DNA of 12,954 nucleotides, taken from positions 1 through 12,954 of the forward strand of contig NZ_QUIN01000036.1 in the NCBI RefSeq assembly GCF_003480255.1, given 5' to 3'. The notes beneath the pieces are model-generated. The model was not told where the DNA came from and searched no databases. It was given only the letters and a program-made list of their open reading frames with translations. Origin of the DNA: Erysipelatoclostridium sp. AM42-17. GTDB taxonomy: Bacteria > Bacillota_I > Bacilli_A > Erysipelotrichales > Coprobacillaceae. The number at the start of each line of letters is the position of its first letter. Positions within the stretch are counted from its first letter, which is position 1. The position numbers and the translations under genes are program-made. Below, piece after piece: positions 1-6,577 of the stretch.

Positions 1-2
1 AA

Positions 3-56
3 CCACAAGATTTTGAAAAGCAGTTTCAAATATCATGGCTTGAAATAAAACCGTAA
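3..56 (+). CDS. C-terminal end of an unidentified plus-strand gene (partial)
   Basis: Frame 3 of the plus strand is open from the window edge to a TAA at 54-56 and encodes about 17 residues ending in ISWLEIKP. An intrinsic terminator follows 7 bases after the stop, which is the main reason to believe this is the true end of a gene entering from the left. Too little protein is visible to name a family. It converges on, and overlaps by about 31 bases, the 3' end of the minus-strand small membrane protein gene. The alternative is that the frame is open by chance, but the well-placed terminator argues for a real gene. Confidence 0.5.
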   Translation, partial: PQDFEKQFQISWLEIKP

Positions 57-355
57 ATATGATGACTTCTAAAATAGAAGTCTTTTTTTGTTTTATAGAA
101 CTGAACTTTTTTAATTTGACATAAAGCTATTTGCTTTTTTGATAACATTCTATAAATTATTATATCTTCTGTATGTTTTATAACATTATCAATAAGAAAA
201 TGAAAAATCAAAATAAGAGTCATAAAACTAATAATCATTCCTGTAAATCCCCAATATCTAAATATAGGGAAAAATAAGATATAAAGCAAAATAGCTAGAA
301 AAATAAATAATATAGTTAATATATAATTTATTCTTTTTTGTATTAATAAATACAT
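26..355 (-). CDS. Small two-helix membrane protein, possibly a truncated PH-like-domain protein
   Basis: The 109-residue product has two hydrophobic segments (about residues 10-30 and 35-56). A basic cytoplasmic tail follows, with the pattern IIYRMLSKKQIALCQIKKV around residues 66-84. That tail resembles the first strands of a bacterial PH-like domain, as in small 'two helices plus PH' Firmicute proteins; this is recognition by eye. The reading frame stops soon after, where such a domain would be expected to continue, so the gene may be cut short. It begins 6 bases after the stop of the SIS gene at 362-1471, with only a weak GAGG about 14 bases upstream, so it is probably translated as the last cistron of the minus operon. 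The plus-strand terminator at 64-89 lies within its coding region. No link to sugar metabolism is evident. Confidence 0.5.
   Translation of the reverse strand: MYLLIQKRINYILTILFIFLAILLYILFFPIFRYWGFTGMIISFMTLILIFHFLIDNVIKHTEDIIIYRMLSKKQIALCQIKKVQFYKTKKDFYFRSHHIYGFISSHDI
64..89 (+). terminator. Intrinsic terminator of the left-edge plus-strand gene
   Basis: A perfect 8-bp stem (GACTTCTA / TAGAAGTC) with a 3-base loop at 64-82 is followed directly by seven T at 83-89. The T-tract is on the plus strand only. Read on the minus strand the hairpin has no following U-run, so it should not end the minus operon. It lies inside the 3' coding part of the minus-strand gene at 26-355. Confidence 0.85.
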
Positions 356-361
356 GATGTA

Positions 362-1471
362 TTAATCATCCTCATCACTACTATGTGTTTTTCTAAATTC
401 AGATGTTCTAAAGTCAATAACTTTATTCATTTCATAGTAGAGTGGATGAGATTTTTTTGAATTTAAATCTGTTGATATAATTTCAGCAATAAGTTCAAAG
501 AACGCTAAGTTATATAAACAAGTAAATGGTTCATCACAAGAATCTTGAATATATAGTACTTGAGAGTGATTTATATCTTTATTTGGCGTTATCATAAAAG
601 TATTTTTGACAACTTTTAATAACCCATTAAAGACTTGTTTTGCATGGTCTGCTGTTTGATCTCCACTATCAATAACAAAAGCTGTATATTGAGGAGATAA
701 TTGTAATGCAGGTCCATGTAAGAATTCATCTTGTTCATAACCAACAGCAAGCACTTTAACTGTTTCTCCAATTTTTAAAGCCCCTTCTAAAGCAGTCCCA
801 TAATTAGAACCAGCACCTAATACATATACACGATCCATTTGCATTAAAGCTTGATAGTTCTCCGTTATAAACTTTTCACTATCTTGACATACAATTTTAT
901 GGTTATTCATAGCTTTAATAATTTGATTTTTAGTATATTCAATACTATCTTCTAATTGAAGTGCTTGAGCAGCATATACAGCAAATAACATAAGATAGTT
1001 AATTAAAGTAACAACTCCTAATGTAACATATCCCATTGTTTCTATACCACAACCCCAATCTAACATAGTATCAGCATAAGCTTTACAATCACTTTCAACA
1101 TTACCAGTTAATACATATTTTTCATGGTTTATTTGATCTAATTTTTGTAATGCTGAAATACAATTTGTACTTGCTCCAGTTTGACTAACAATTACTACAA
1201 ATTCATCATCAGTAACATAACGATAATCATATTCAGAAAAAGTAAAGGGATTGATGACTTTGACATCATTTCTTAACTTTTCACAAAGAAATCCTCTTGC
1301 ACATTGGATAGCAGTATAACTAGATCCAGAAGCAACAAATGTTATTTTTTTATAATTCTTTTTTATATATAAATCAACAATAGGTTTAACAAGCATTTCA
1401 GCATTTTTAACATTTTCTAAAACTTTTGCAGGTGTTGCATATATATAATCTTTCATAGTTACTAAATTCAT
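362..1471 (-). CDS. SIS-C: two-SIS-domain sugar-phosphate deglycase/isomerase-like enzyme
   Basis: The 369-residue protein has two SIS (sugar isomerase) domains and no glutaminase domain. The first carries ASGSS (48-52) and VSQTGAST (95-102), the usual phosphosugar-binding loops, followed by GIETMGYVT. The second starts near 216 (VLGAGSNYG) and runs through LKIGET to EFLHGP. Glu236 and His252 lie 16 residues apart, the same spacing as the catalytic Glu/His pair of GlmS isomerase, FrlB and FraB, so an active enzyme is likely. It aligns end to end with SIS-A (3838-4947), which has the same length, so the two are diverged paralogues. Its start has AGGAGG 8 bases upstream, and that ribosome site overlaps the end of the preceding SIS-B gene. 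Likely role (inference): deglycation of a glycated amine 6-phosphate, such as fructose- or glucose-amine 6-phosphate. An aldose-ketose isomerase or amino-sugar deaminase role is also possible. Confidence 0.82.
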   Translation of the reverse strand: MNLVTMKDYIYATPAKVLENVKNAEMLVKPIVDLYIKKNYKKITFVASGSSYTAIQCARGFLCEKLRNDVKVINPFTFSEYDYRYVTDDEFVVIVSQTGASTNCISALQKLDQINHEKYVLTGNVESDCKAYADTMLDWGCGIETMGYVTLGVVTLINYLMLFAVYAAQALQLEDSIEYTKNQIIKAMNNHKIVCQDSEKFITENYQALMQMDRVYVLGAGSNYGTALEGALKIGETVKVLAVGYEQDEFLHGPALQLSPQYTAFVIDSGDQTADHAKQVFNGLLKVVKNTFMITPNKDINHSQVLYIQDSCDEPFTCLYNLAFFELIAEIISTDLNSKKSHPLYYEMNKVIDFRTSEFRKTHSSDEDD

Positions 1472-1483
1472 AATATCATCCTC

Positions 1484-2536
1484 CTATATTGTAACTGTAT
1501 GTTTTGATACTCCAATTGGACTATCAGGATTATAACCTCTTGCAATAGATAATAAACAAGCAAACATTTGTGAAATAATAGCACAAACAAAGACAGCAGA
1601 AAGTCCATCATATTGATGAGGAATTTTAATAGAAAGGTCTCCTAATTCACTTATATTATCTTTATTTGAAATAATTAATGAGAAGATGTTTTTCTCTTCT
1701 TTTAATCTTTGATGAAGTTGAATAATGCTTTTATCTGTTTGTTTATCAGCAATAAAAAATATTGTTGGTACAAAAGATAAAGAGGTTGCAATAGGACCAT
1801 GTTGATAATCACTTGCAGAATAACAACGAGCATCTAAATAACTTGTTTCTTGAATTTTTAATTCACTTTCTTGAACTAAACCATATAATAAACCTCTACC
1901 AAATATTAATAAATGTTCACTATTTCTAAAAAAAGGAATAACATTTTGAACTTGATTTTCTAATTGAAAAGAATCTTTTATAATATCAGGGAGTTGTTCT
2001 AGTAAGTTAAAAAGTTCCTGATTTTCAGATATTTGATAAGCTAAAGCAATCAAAATAGTTAATTGAGTTATATAAGATTTAGCAGCAGTAATACTGGTTT
2101 CAATACCACAATGGTTATTTAATTGATAATGTCCAATTGTCGACATTAAACATTCTGGTTCATTTGTAATAGAAACACATATACCACCATCATCTACACA
2201 TTTTTTCATCACCTGATATACATCTTGAGCACCACCAGATTGACTAATACCTACAACAAGAGCATTTTGATAATTAACATGACCTTGATAACAAGTCGTT
2301 ATAGAAGGAGCAGCTATATTAACAAACATATCAGTATAAATTTCAAAAACATATTTTGCGACTTGTGCAGCATGTTCACTACTGCCTCTAGCTGCGAAAA
2401 TAATATTTTTAATGTTTCTTTGCTTTATGTTGAAAGCAATTTCTTTTAAAATAGGTAAATTGTATTTTAAACATTCACGAACACATTCATCTTGTTGATG
2501 AATTTCTTTCCATAATTTAGATTCATTAAGATTCAT
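1484..2536 (-). CDS. SIS-B: NagB-II / GlmS-isomerase-like SIS protein (amino-sugar-phosphate deaminase or deglycase)
   Basis: The 350-residue protein resembles the isomerase half of GlmS without the glutaminase half, the form found in NagB-II type glucosamine-6-phosphate deaminases. It opens with a KEIHQQ segment like the MxKEIxEQP of GlmS. Loops ARGSSEHAA (49-57) and GISQSGGAQD (96-105) follow, then GIETSITAAKSYITQLT (144-160), the QETSYLDARCYSASDYQHGP segment, and a C-terminal NPDSPIGVSKHTVT like the GlmS tail. Glu230 and His246 keep the 16-residue catalytic spacing. The gene starts within the last codons of the epimerase gene (11-base overlap), with AAAGGAGG 6 bases before ATG. The family suggests release of ammonia or an amine from an amino-sugar 6-phosphate to give a hexose 6-phosphate. 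In this locus a deglycase for a different glycated amine is equally plausible. It is more distant from SIS-A and SIS-C than those are from each other. Confidence 0.8.
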   Translation of the reverse strand: MNLNESKLWKEIHQQDECVRECLKYNLPILKEIAFNIKQRNIKNIIFAARGSSEHAAQVAKYVFEIYTDMFVNIAAPSITTCYQGHVNYQNALVVGISQSGGAQDVYQVMKKCVDDGGICVSITNEPECLMSTIGHYQLNNHCGIETSITAAKSYITQLTILIALAYQISENQELFNLLEQLPDIIKDSFQLENQVQNVIPFFRNSEHLLIFGRGLLYGLVQESELKIQETSYLDARCYSASDYQHGPIATSLSFVPTIFFIADKQTDKSIIQLHQRLKEEKNIFSLIISNKDNISELGDLSIKIPHQYDGLSAVFVCAIISQMFACLLSIARGYNPDSPIGVSKHTVTI

Positions 2537-3194
2537 ATTTTTCCTCCTTTCTTAATTCTTTACAAATCTCTTGATAACTTTTGTCTTTTCCAAATAATGC
2601 ACTTGTTCCTAATATGAATCCACTGACTCCTATTGCTGAAAGCTCTTTGATTTTCTCTGGTGAACAAGCTCCATCAATCATAACTTTATAACCACCATAA
2701 TTTTTAGCTTCATCAACAAATTTCTTAAATTTAGGTGTTACAAAATCAAGATACTTTTGTCCAGCAAAACCTGGATTCACACTCATCAACATTACATAAT
2801 CACAAAGATGTAATAATTCCTTTACTGATTCAAATGAAGTTCCTGGATTAATAGCAATTCCTGCTTTAGATCCTGCATCAATAATTTTTTGTAATGTACG
2901 ACAAGCGTGTACATCAGTTTCAGGATGTATGTAGATAATCTTTGCTCCAATATTCGCAAATTTTTCTACATAGTCTCCAGGATTAACAACCATAAGATGA
3001 ACATCACATGGTTTGGTAGCAGTTTTACAAATATATTCTACATCTTGAAGCCCCATACCATAGTTAGGAACAAAAACACCATCCATTACATCAAGATGAA
3101 AGATATCAAAACCAGCCTCATCTAAATCTTTAACTTCCTTTCCCAAATTTTCAAAATTCGCACACATCATACTTGGACATAATATTTTCTTCAT
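2526..3194 (-). CDS. Ribulose-phosphate 3-epimerase family protein, AlsE (allulose-6-phosphate 3-epimerase)-like
   Basis: The 222-residue TIM-barrel protein has the full Rpe-family signature. Metal ligands expected from the family are present: His33 and Asp35 in FHLDVMDG, His66 in DVHLMV, and Asp174 in MIDGAC. The phosphate/loop motif MSVNPGFAGQ is at 137-146. Several details match AlsE rather than housekeeping Rpe: PSMMCANF at the N-terminus (Rpe usually has PSILSADF), HPET at 90-93, DGAC where Rpe has DGG, and GTSALF near 196-201. Its likely reaction is 3-epimerisation of a ketohexose 6-phosphate, for example allulose-6-phosphate to fructose-6-phosphate. In this locus it could instead act on 3-epimeric ketosamine phosphates (inference). 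The start has GGAGG 7 bases upstream and overlaps the HAD gene stop by 4 bases (ATGA). Position between the HAD and SIS-B genes shows it is part of the catabolic operon. Confidence 0.85.
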   Translation of the reverse strand: MKKILCPSMMCANFENLGKEVKDLDEAGFDIFHLDVMDGVFVPNYGMGLQDVEYICKTATKPCDVHLMVVNPGDYVEKFANIGAKIIYIHPETDVHACRTLQKIIDAGSKAGIAINPGTSFESVKELLHLCDYVMLMSVNPGFAGQKYLDFVTPKFKKFVDEAKNYGGYKVMIDGACSPEKIKELSAIGVSGFILGTSALFGKDKSYQEICKELRKEEKYES

Positions 3195-3838
3195 TTCATT
3201 TCCTCCAATATTTTTATAATTTCTATTAAATTATTAATATGATAATCAGCCATTTCCTGATTATATCCAAAACGTTTATCAATTTTTGCTATACAAGTAA
3301 GTCCTGCTTTTTTTGCTGCAGTAATACCATACTCACTATCTTCAATAGCCATGCATTCATGAGGTTTAAGTTTTAATTTTTCTACACAAGTGACATATAT
3401 TTCAGGATGTGGTTTCGATTCTTTAAACATATCACCACTCATAATAATTTCAAAGTATTCTCTAATTTGACATACATTAAGAACATTTAGAATTTCATCT
3501 TGTTTTGAACTAGAAGCAATAGCAATACGATAACCATGATCTTTAAGCCATTGAAGCAAATCTTTAACATATGGAAATATAATTTCCATATAGGGAATAT
3601 TATGTTTCGAATAATATTGAGAATGATAAAGATCAAAATCTTTTCTAGAAATAATTCCTTGAATTAATGGATTTATAATTTCATTAAAGTGAGTCGAAGA
3701 ACCACCAGCTAATGCTAATAAATCGTTAGAAGTTGCTTGAATTCCAAAATGTCTAAGAATGTGTAAAAGAACTTTTTGATAATAAGGCTCACTATCAATG
3801 ATGACACCATCCATATCGAAAATAATAGCTTTTATCAT
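3191..3838 (-). CDS. HAD-family phosphatase / beta-phosphoglucomutase-like protein
   Basis: The 215-residue HAD subfamily IA protein carries every catalytic motif. These are nucleophile Asp8 and Asp10 in FDMDGVIIDSE, the motif II serine in IASSS (108-111), Lys142 in ESKPHPE, and Glu166/Asp167 in IEDSEYG. A helical cap (about 17-85) follows motif I, as in beta-phosphoglucomutases and small sugar-phosphate phosphatases. The exact substrate cannot be read from sequence. It is clearly related to the HAD half of the fusion protein at 8474-9973, sharing SGDMF..SKP and IEDSEYGI.AA..AGL. Its ATG overlaps the SIS-A stop by 1 base (TAATG) and no good ribosome site is present: AAAAAGG is about 13 bases away. 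Translation is therefore probably coupled to SIS-A. A likely role is removing or rearranging phosphate on accumulating pathway sugar phosphates (inference). Confidence 0.85.
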   Translation of the reverse strand: MIKAIIFDMDGVIIDSEPYYQKVLLHILRHFGIQATSNDLLALAGGSSTHFNEIINPLIQGIISRKDFDLYHSQYYSKHNIPYMEIIFPYVKDLLQWLKDHGYRIAIASSSKQDEILNVLNVCQIREYFEIIMSGDMFKESKPHPEIYVTCVEKLKLKPHECMAIEDSEYGITAAKKAGLTCIAKIDKRFGYNQEMADYHINNLIEIIKILEEMK

Positions 3839-4947
3839 TAATCTGGCATAACCTTTTTGATAGTTTCAGTTTTGGAATCAACATATTTTTCGAAATTAGC
3901 AAGCATAGGATGTTTATTCCATTTATTTAAGTCGGTTGTAACTTGATATGCAATGATTTGAAAAAATGGTAATAAGTATAAAGGAGATAATAGTGGTTCT
4001 TTTATCTCAAATGGTAAACGTAATGCATGTTGATCATCAACAATAGGATTGTTTGTTATAGCGAATACATAATCAGAAACACTATGGGCTGCTTGATAAA
4101 TTTGTATTAATCTATCACTACCCAAAGAAAAATCATCTATAAAGAAAAGTGTATAATAAGGTGTTAATTGTAAATGAGGGCCATGAATAAATTCTTCTGC
4201 CTCATAAGCAAAACTTGGTATTTGAATTGTTTCACCTATTTTTAAAGCAGCTTCAGTTGCTATACCATAACCTTGTATAAAACCACAACAATAACACACA
4301 TTCATTGATGTGAGGGCTGCTTTATTTTTATGATAAAATTCCCAAGTATGATTTTGAATTGTTTGATGTCGTGAAGGTATATCAGTTAATTCTTCGAATA
4401 CTTCATTATACTTTTCTTTTGAAATATATCCTTTCTTTATAGCAGCTTGTAAAGCAAATAAAATAAGAAATAATGCTAAAGTTGTTACACCTTTGGTTAC
4501 ATAACCCACTGTTTCAATACCTACACCATAATCAATAATCATGTCAGCAAATTCTTTAAAATCAGATTCAATATTTCCTGTTAATCCAATAGCAGGAAAC
4601 CCTAATTCTTTTAATTTCTTTAATGCTTCAATAGAGTTTGTAGAACAGCCACTTTGCGAAACAACAAAAGCAAAATCATTGTCTTTTAAATTACTTTCCG
4701 AATAAATAAATGTATTCGGAGATATAATTTTAACATCACAATTTAAATACTTTGTTAAAAATGGCTTAGCACATTGTGAACCATTAGCACTCGATCCAGA
4801 CGCAATAATCCAAATTGTTTGGTAATCTTTTTGTAAATAAAAATTGATGATTTGTTCTGTCAAAACATGTAAATTTTCTATGTTGTAATGAATTTGTTTA
4901 GGGGTATCTTCAATAAACGACAACATAGAAGGACTTTTTTTGTTCAT
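3838..4947 (-). CDS. SIS-A: two-SIS-domain sugar-phosphate deglycase/isomerase-like enzyme, first gene of the minus operon
   Basis: I place the start at ATG 4945-4947, which has AAGGAGG 6 bases upstream. An in-frame ATG at 4974 would place that ribosome site inside the coding region and has none of its own. The resulting protein is 369 residues, the same length as its paralogue SIS-C. SIS domain 1 has ASGSSANGSQ (49-58) and VSQSGCSTNS, then GIETVGYVTKGV. SIS domain 2 has CCGFIQGYG, LKIGET and EFIHGP. Glu239 and His255 are 16 residues apart, as in GlmS, FrlB and FraB. The general plan matches deglycases that split fructose- or glucose-amine 6-phosphates in mannose-PTS-linked operons of Salmonella (gfr) and Enterococcus. 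That functional match is inferred from family and context. It is the promoter-proximal gene, under a promoter with an operator-like repeat. Confidence 0.82.
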   Translation of the reverse strand: MNKKSPSMLSFIEDTPKQIHYNIENLHVLTEQIINFYLQKDYQTIWIIASGSSANGSQCAKPFLTKYLNCDVKIISPNTFIYSESNLKDNDFAFVVSQSGCSTNSIEALKKLKELGFPAIGLTGNIESDFKEFADMIIDYGVGIETVGYVTKGVTTLALFLILFALQAAIKKGYISKEKYNEVFEELTDIPSRHQTIQNHTWEFYHKNKAALTSMNVCYCCGFIQGYGIATEAALKIGETIQIPSFAYEAEEFIHGPHLQLTPYYTLFFIDDFSLGSDRLIQIYQAAHSVSDYVFAITNNPIVDDQHALRLPFEIKEPLLSPLYLLPFFQIIAYQVTTDLNKWNKHPMLANFEKYVDSKTETIKKVMPD

Positions 4948-4991
4948 ATCTTTCCTCCTTATTTTTTTGTACATATGTTATATGACAATTT

Positions 4992-5021
4992 ATTATATAT
5001 TTCAATAATTTGTCATAACAA
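4992..5021 (-). promoter_or_regulatory. Promoter of the minus-strand SIS-A operon
   Basis: On the minus strand a perfect -10 box TATAAT (4997 to 4992) is preceded, after 18 bases, by TTGTTA (5021 to 5016), which matches 4 of 6 consensus -35 positions. Transcription would start near 4985, leaving a leader of roughly 38 bases before the ATG at 4947. The -35 box lies inside the inverted repeat at 5008-5031, so a bound repressor would block it. Confidence 0.65.
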
Positions 5022-5031
5022 ATTGACAAAT
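5008..5031. promoter_or_regulatory. Operator-like inverted repeat O1
   Basis: Perfect 8-bp arms ATTTGTCA and TGACAAAT are separated by 8 bases (TAACAAAT). A shorter overlapping palindrome, TTTGT-CATA-ACAAA, lies in its left part, so the exact recognition unit is uncertain. It overlaps the -35 of the minus-strand promoter. It matches O2 (5188-5211) at 22 of 24 positions. The likely binder is the GntR/UTRA regulator encoded at 12043-12810 (inference). Confidence 0.7.
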
Positions 5032-5079
5032 ATATCATATCAGATATTCAAAGAAAAGAAAAGAGGTAAAAACCAAAAA

Positions 5080-5098
5080 TATATTCTTAATGAATATA
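5080..5098. repeat. Inverted repeat between the two operators
   Basis: Perfect 7-bp arms TATATTC and GAATATA are separated by TTAAT. It lies between O1 and O2, outside either core promoter. It could be a site for a second regulator or a chance palindrome in AT-rich DNA. No T-tract follows, so it is not a terminator. Confidence 0.35.
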
Positions 5099-5187
5099 CT
5101 AAAAAAATAGGTGATTTTTTATCGAAAATAACAAATAATACAATTTTAATGATAACATATGAAGTAAATAGGAATTCTTATAACAAA

Positions 5188-5211
5188 ATTTGTAATAACA
5201 TATTGACAAAT
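5188..5211. promoter_or_regulatory. Operator-like inverted repeat O2
   Basis: The arms ATTTGTAA and TGACAAAT, 8 bases apart (TAACATAT), form the same 24-bp element as O1, with two differences (C to A at position 7, A to T at position 14). Its right arm contains the TTGACA -35 box of the plus-strand promoter, a typical repressor position. It begins exactly 180 bp after O1. Confidence 0.7.
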
Positions 5212-5230
5212 TATGTAACAAAGATATAAA
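5203..5230 (+). promoter_or_regulatory. Promoter of the plus-strand PTS operon
   Basis: A perfect -35 TTGACA (5203-5208) is followed after 16 bases by TATAAA (5225-5230); TAAAAT at 5227-5232 with an 18-base spacer is the alternative -10. The start would be near 5237, giving a leader of about 46 bases before the IIB start codon. The -35 box is part of operator O2. Confidence 0.75.
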
Positions 5231-5282
5231 ATAAGATATGTAAAGTGTGCACTTACAGATACAGAAAAAAGGAGAAAAATTT

Positions 5283-5756
5283 ATGGCAGAACCAAATATT
5301 GTTCTTGCGAGAATTGATAATCGACTTGTACATGGACAAGTTGGTAATGCATGGGCTGGAGCAAGTGAAGCAAATTTGATTGTTGTTGCTGATGATGAAT
5401 GTTCACATGATGAAGTTCAAAAATCTGTAATGAAAATGACAGCTGATTCTGTTGGAATTGGAATTCGTTTTTTTTCATTACAAAAAACAATAGATATTAT
5501 TCATAAAGCGAGTCCAAAACAACATATTTTTATTGTTTGCAAAACACCAGATGATATGTTGAAGTTGATTCAAGGTGGAGTACCAATTAAGAAGGTTAAT
5601 GTTGGTAATATGCATGTGAAACCTGGAAAGAGGGTATTACATGAAGCCCATGTGTATGTTGATGATAAAGATATGCAAGATTTTGAAGCTATGAAATCAA
5701 ATGGTGTAGACGTATATATTCAAATTGCACCAGGAGATAAGAAATATACAATTTAA
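5283..5756 (+). CDS. PTS mannose/sorbose/GalNAc-family IIB component (AgaV-like)
   Basis: I take ATG 5283 as the start, with AAGGAG 8 bases upstream; a GTG at 5247 has no ribosome site. The protein is then 157 residues, normal for a soluble IIB of the mannose family. It is a cytoplasmic phosphocarrier that takes phosphate from IIA and gives it to the incoming sugar bound by IIC/IID. His17 in RIDNRLVHGQV is the expected phosphorylated residue. Further family segments are VADDE, VCKTPDDMLKLIQGGVP and the VNVGNMH motif. These resemble E. coli AgaV (N-acetylgalactosamine IIB) more than mannose ManX, though this does not fix the substrate. It is the first gene of the plus operon, 26 bases before IIC, under the promoter overlapping operator O2. 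Confidence 0.93.
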   Translation: MAEPNIVLARIDNRLVHGQVGNAWAGASEANLIVVADDECSHDEVQKSVMKMTADSVGIGIRFFSLQKTIDIIHKASPKQHIFIVCKTPDDMLKLIQGGVPIKKVNVGNMHVKPGKRVLHEAHVYVDDKDMQDFEAMKSNGVDVYIQIAPGDKKYTI

Positions 5757-5782
5757 TAAAAATATATAAGGGAGGTTTATTT

Positions 5783-6577
5783 ATGGAGATTACATTGATC
5801 CAAGGTATATTACTTTTTTTAGTAGGATTTATTTGTGCTCTTGATGCAGGATTAGAAAACTTTTATTGGTTTAGACCTTTGGTTGTAGCGTTTTTTGCAG
5901 GTATAGTTGTGGGAGATGTTCAATTAGGTATTGCATGTGGTGCAGTTGCTGAATTGTCTTATTTGGGATTATTGACAGTTGGTGGAACAGTTCCACCAGA
6001 TCCATTAATGGCAGGGATGATGACATTTGTTATTGCATATACAACTGGGCAAGATGCGAAAACAGCACTTGGCTTATCATTACCTTTTGCTTTATTAGCA
6101 CAATGGGTTGGAATTTTCTTCAATACACTTTATGTAGGTATTGCACATAAATGTGATACTTATGCAGTCAATGGAGATACAAATAGATTTAGAAAGTTAG
6201 TTGTTTCAGGATGGTTATTGAAAGCGTTAGTTACTGGATTTTTAGTATTCTTATGTTCTTATGCATTACAAACACCTATTCAATCATTTGTAAACACATT
6301 CCCAACTTGGTTAGTTCATGGGTTTGAAATAGCTGGAGGAATTTTACCAGCTGTTGGATTGGGATTATTATTAATGGTTTCTTTAAATAAAGAAAATGCA
6401 CCATATTTATTCTTAGGATTTATTATGGCAACATTCTTAGATTTACCAAATGTATTACCAATTGCAGTTGTTGGTGTTTGTCTTGCTTATATTAATTATA
6501 TGCATGAAAAGAAAGTTGAAGAATCAGCAGCTAAAATAACTGTTAATGATTTCGGAGGTGAAGAAGATGGAATCTAG
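5783..6577 (+). CDS. PTS mannose/sorbose-family IIC membrane component
   Basis: The 264-residue integral membrane protein has the EII-Sor/IIC pattern. An N-terminal segment MEITLIQGILLFLVGF leads into FYWFRPLVVAFFAGIVVGDVQLGI, followed by AVAELSYLGLLTVGGTVPPDP, the conserved region typical of this family, and further hydrophobic helices. It ends in an acidic tail, GGEEDGI, of the kind seen in Aga/Man IIC proteins. IIC and IID together form the sugar channel in the cytoplasmic membrane. The start has GGGAGG 7 bases upstream. The last 11 bases overlap the IID gene, whose ribosome site lies in the IIC coding sequence, so the two are translationally coupled. Confidence 0.93.
   Translation: MEITLIQGILLFLVGFICALDAGLENFYWFRPLVVAFFAGIVVGDVQLGIACGAVAELSYLGLLTVGGTVPPDPLMAGMMTFVIAYTTGQDAKTALGLSLPFALLAQWVGIFFNTLYVGIAHKCDTYAVNGDTNRFRKLVVSGWLLKALVTGFLVFLCSYALQTPIQSFVNTFPTWLVHGFEIAGGILPAVGLGLLLMVSLNKENAPYLFLGFIMATFLDLPNVLPIAVVGVCLAYINYMHEKKVEESAAKITVNDFGGEEDGI

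Larger units (their letters stand above)
4948..5282. other. 335-bp divergent control region between the two operons
   Basis: No convincing gene lies here. It holds a minus-strand promoter for SIS-A, a plus-strand promoter for the PTS operon, and two near-identical 24-bp inverted repeats at 5008-5031 and 5188-5211. Between them is a purine-rich stretch (about 5047-5080), an inverted repeat (5080-5098), and AT-rich sequence without other clear signals. Near the expected plus-strand transcription start is a small imperfect hairpin: AAGTG at 5243-5247 pairs with CACTT at 5250-5254. A weak extra half-site (TGACAA, 4983-4988) lies near the expected start of the minus transcript. I saw no catabolite-response element that I could defend. 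Confidence 0.75.

Noticed and set aside
1484..2536. Calling SIS-B AgaS because IIA and IIB look Aga-like
   Set aside because: Its loops and C-terminal tail match the GlmS/NagB-II type rather than the AgaS sequence as I remember it.
2225..3125. Plus-strand open frames at 2225-2449 and 2907-3125
   Set aside because: They are antisense to well-supported SIS-B and epimerase genes and show no domain or ribosome site.
362..4947. Calling the SIS genes GlmS (glucosamine-6-phosphate synthase)
   Set aside because: None has the N-terminal glutaminase domain with its Cys nucleophile; they are 332-369 residues, only the isomerase part.
4888..5229. Plus-strand open frame of about 113 codons running from SIS-A into the control region
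   Set aside because: It overlaps the SIS-A coding strand, has no ribosome site, and its translation is a low-complexity product of AT-rich DNA containing both operators and promoters.
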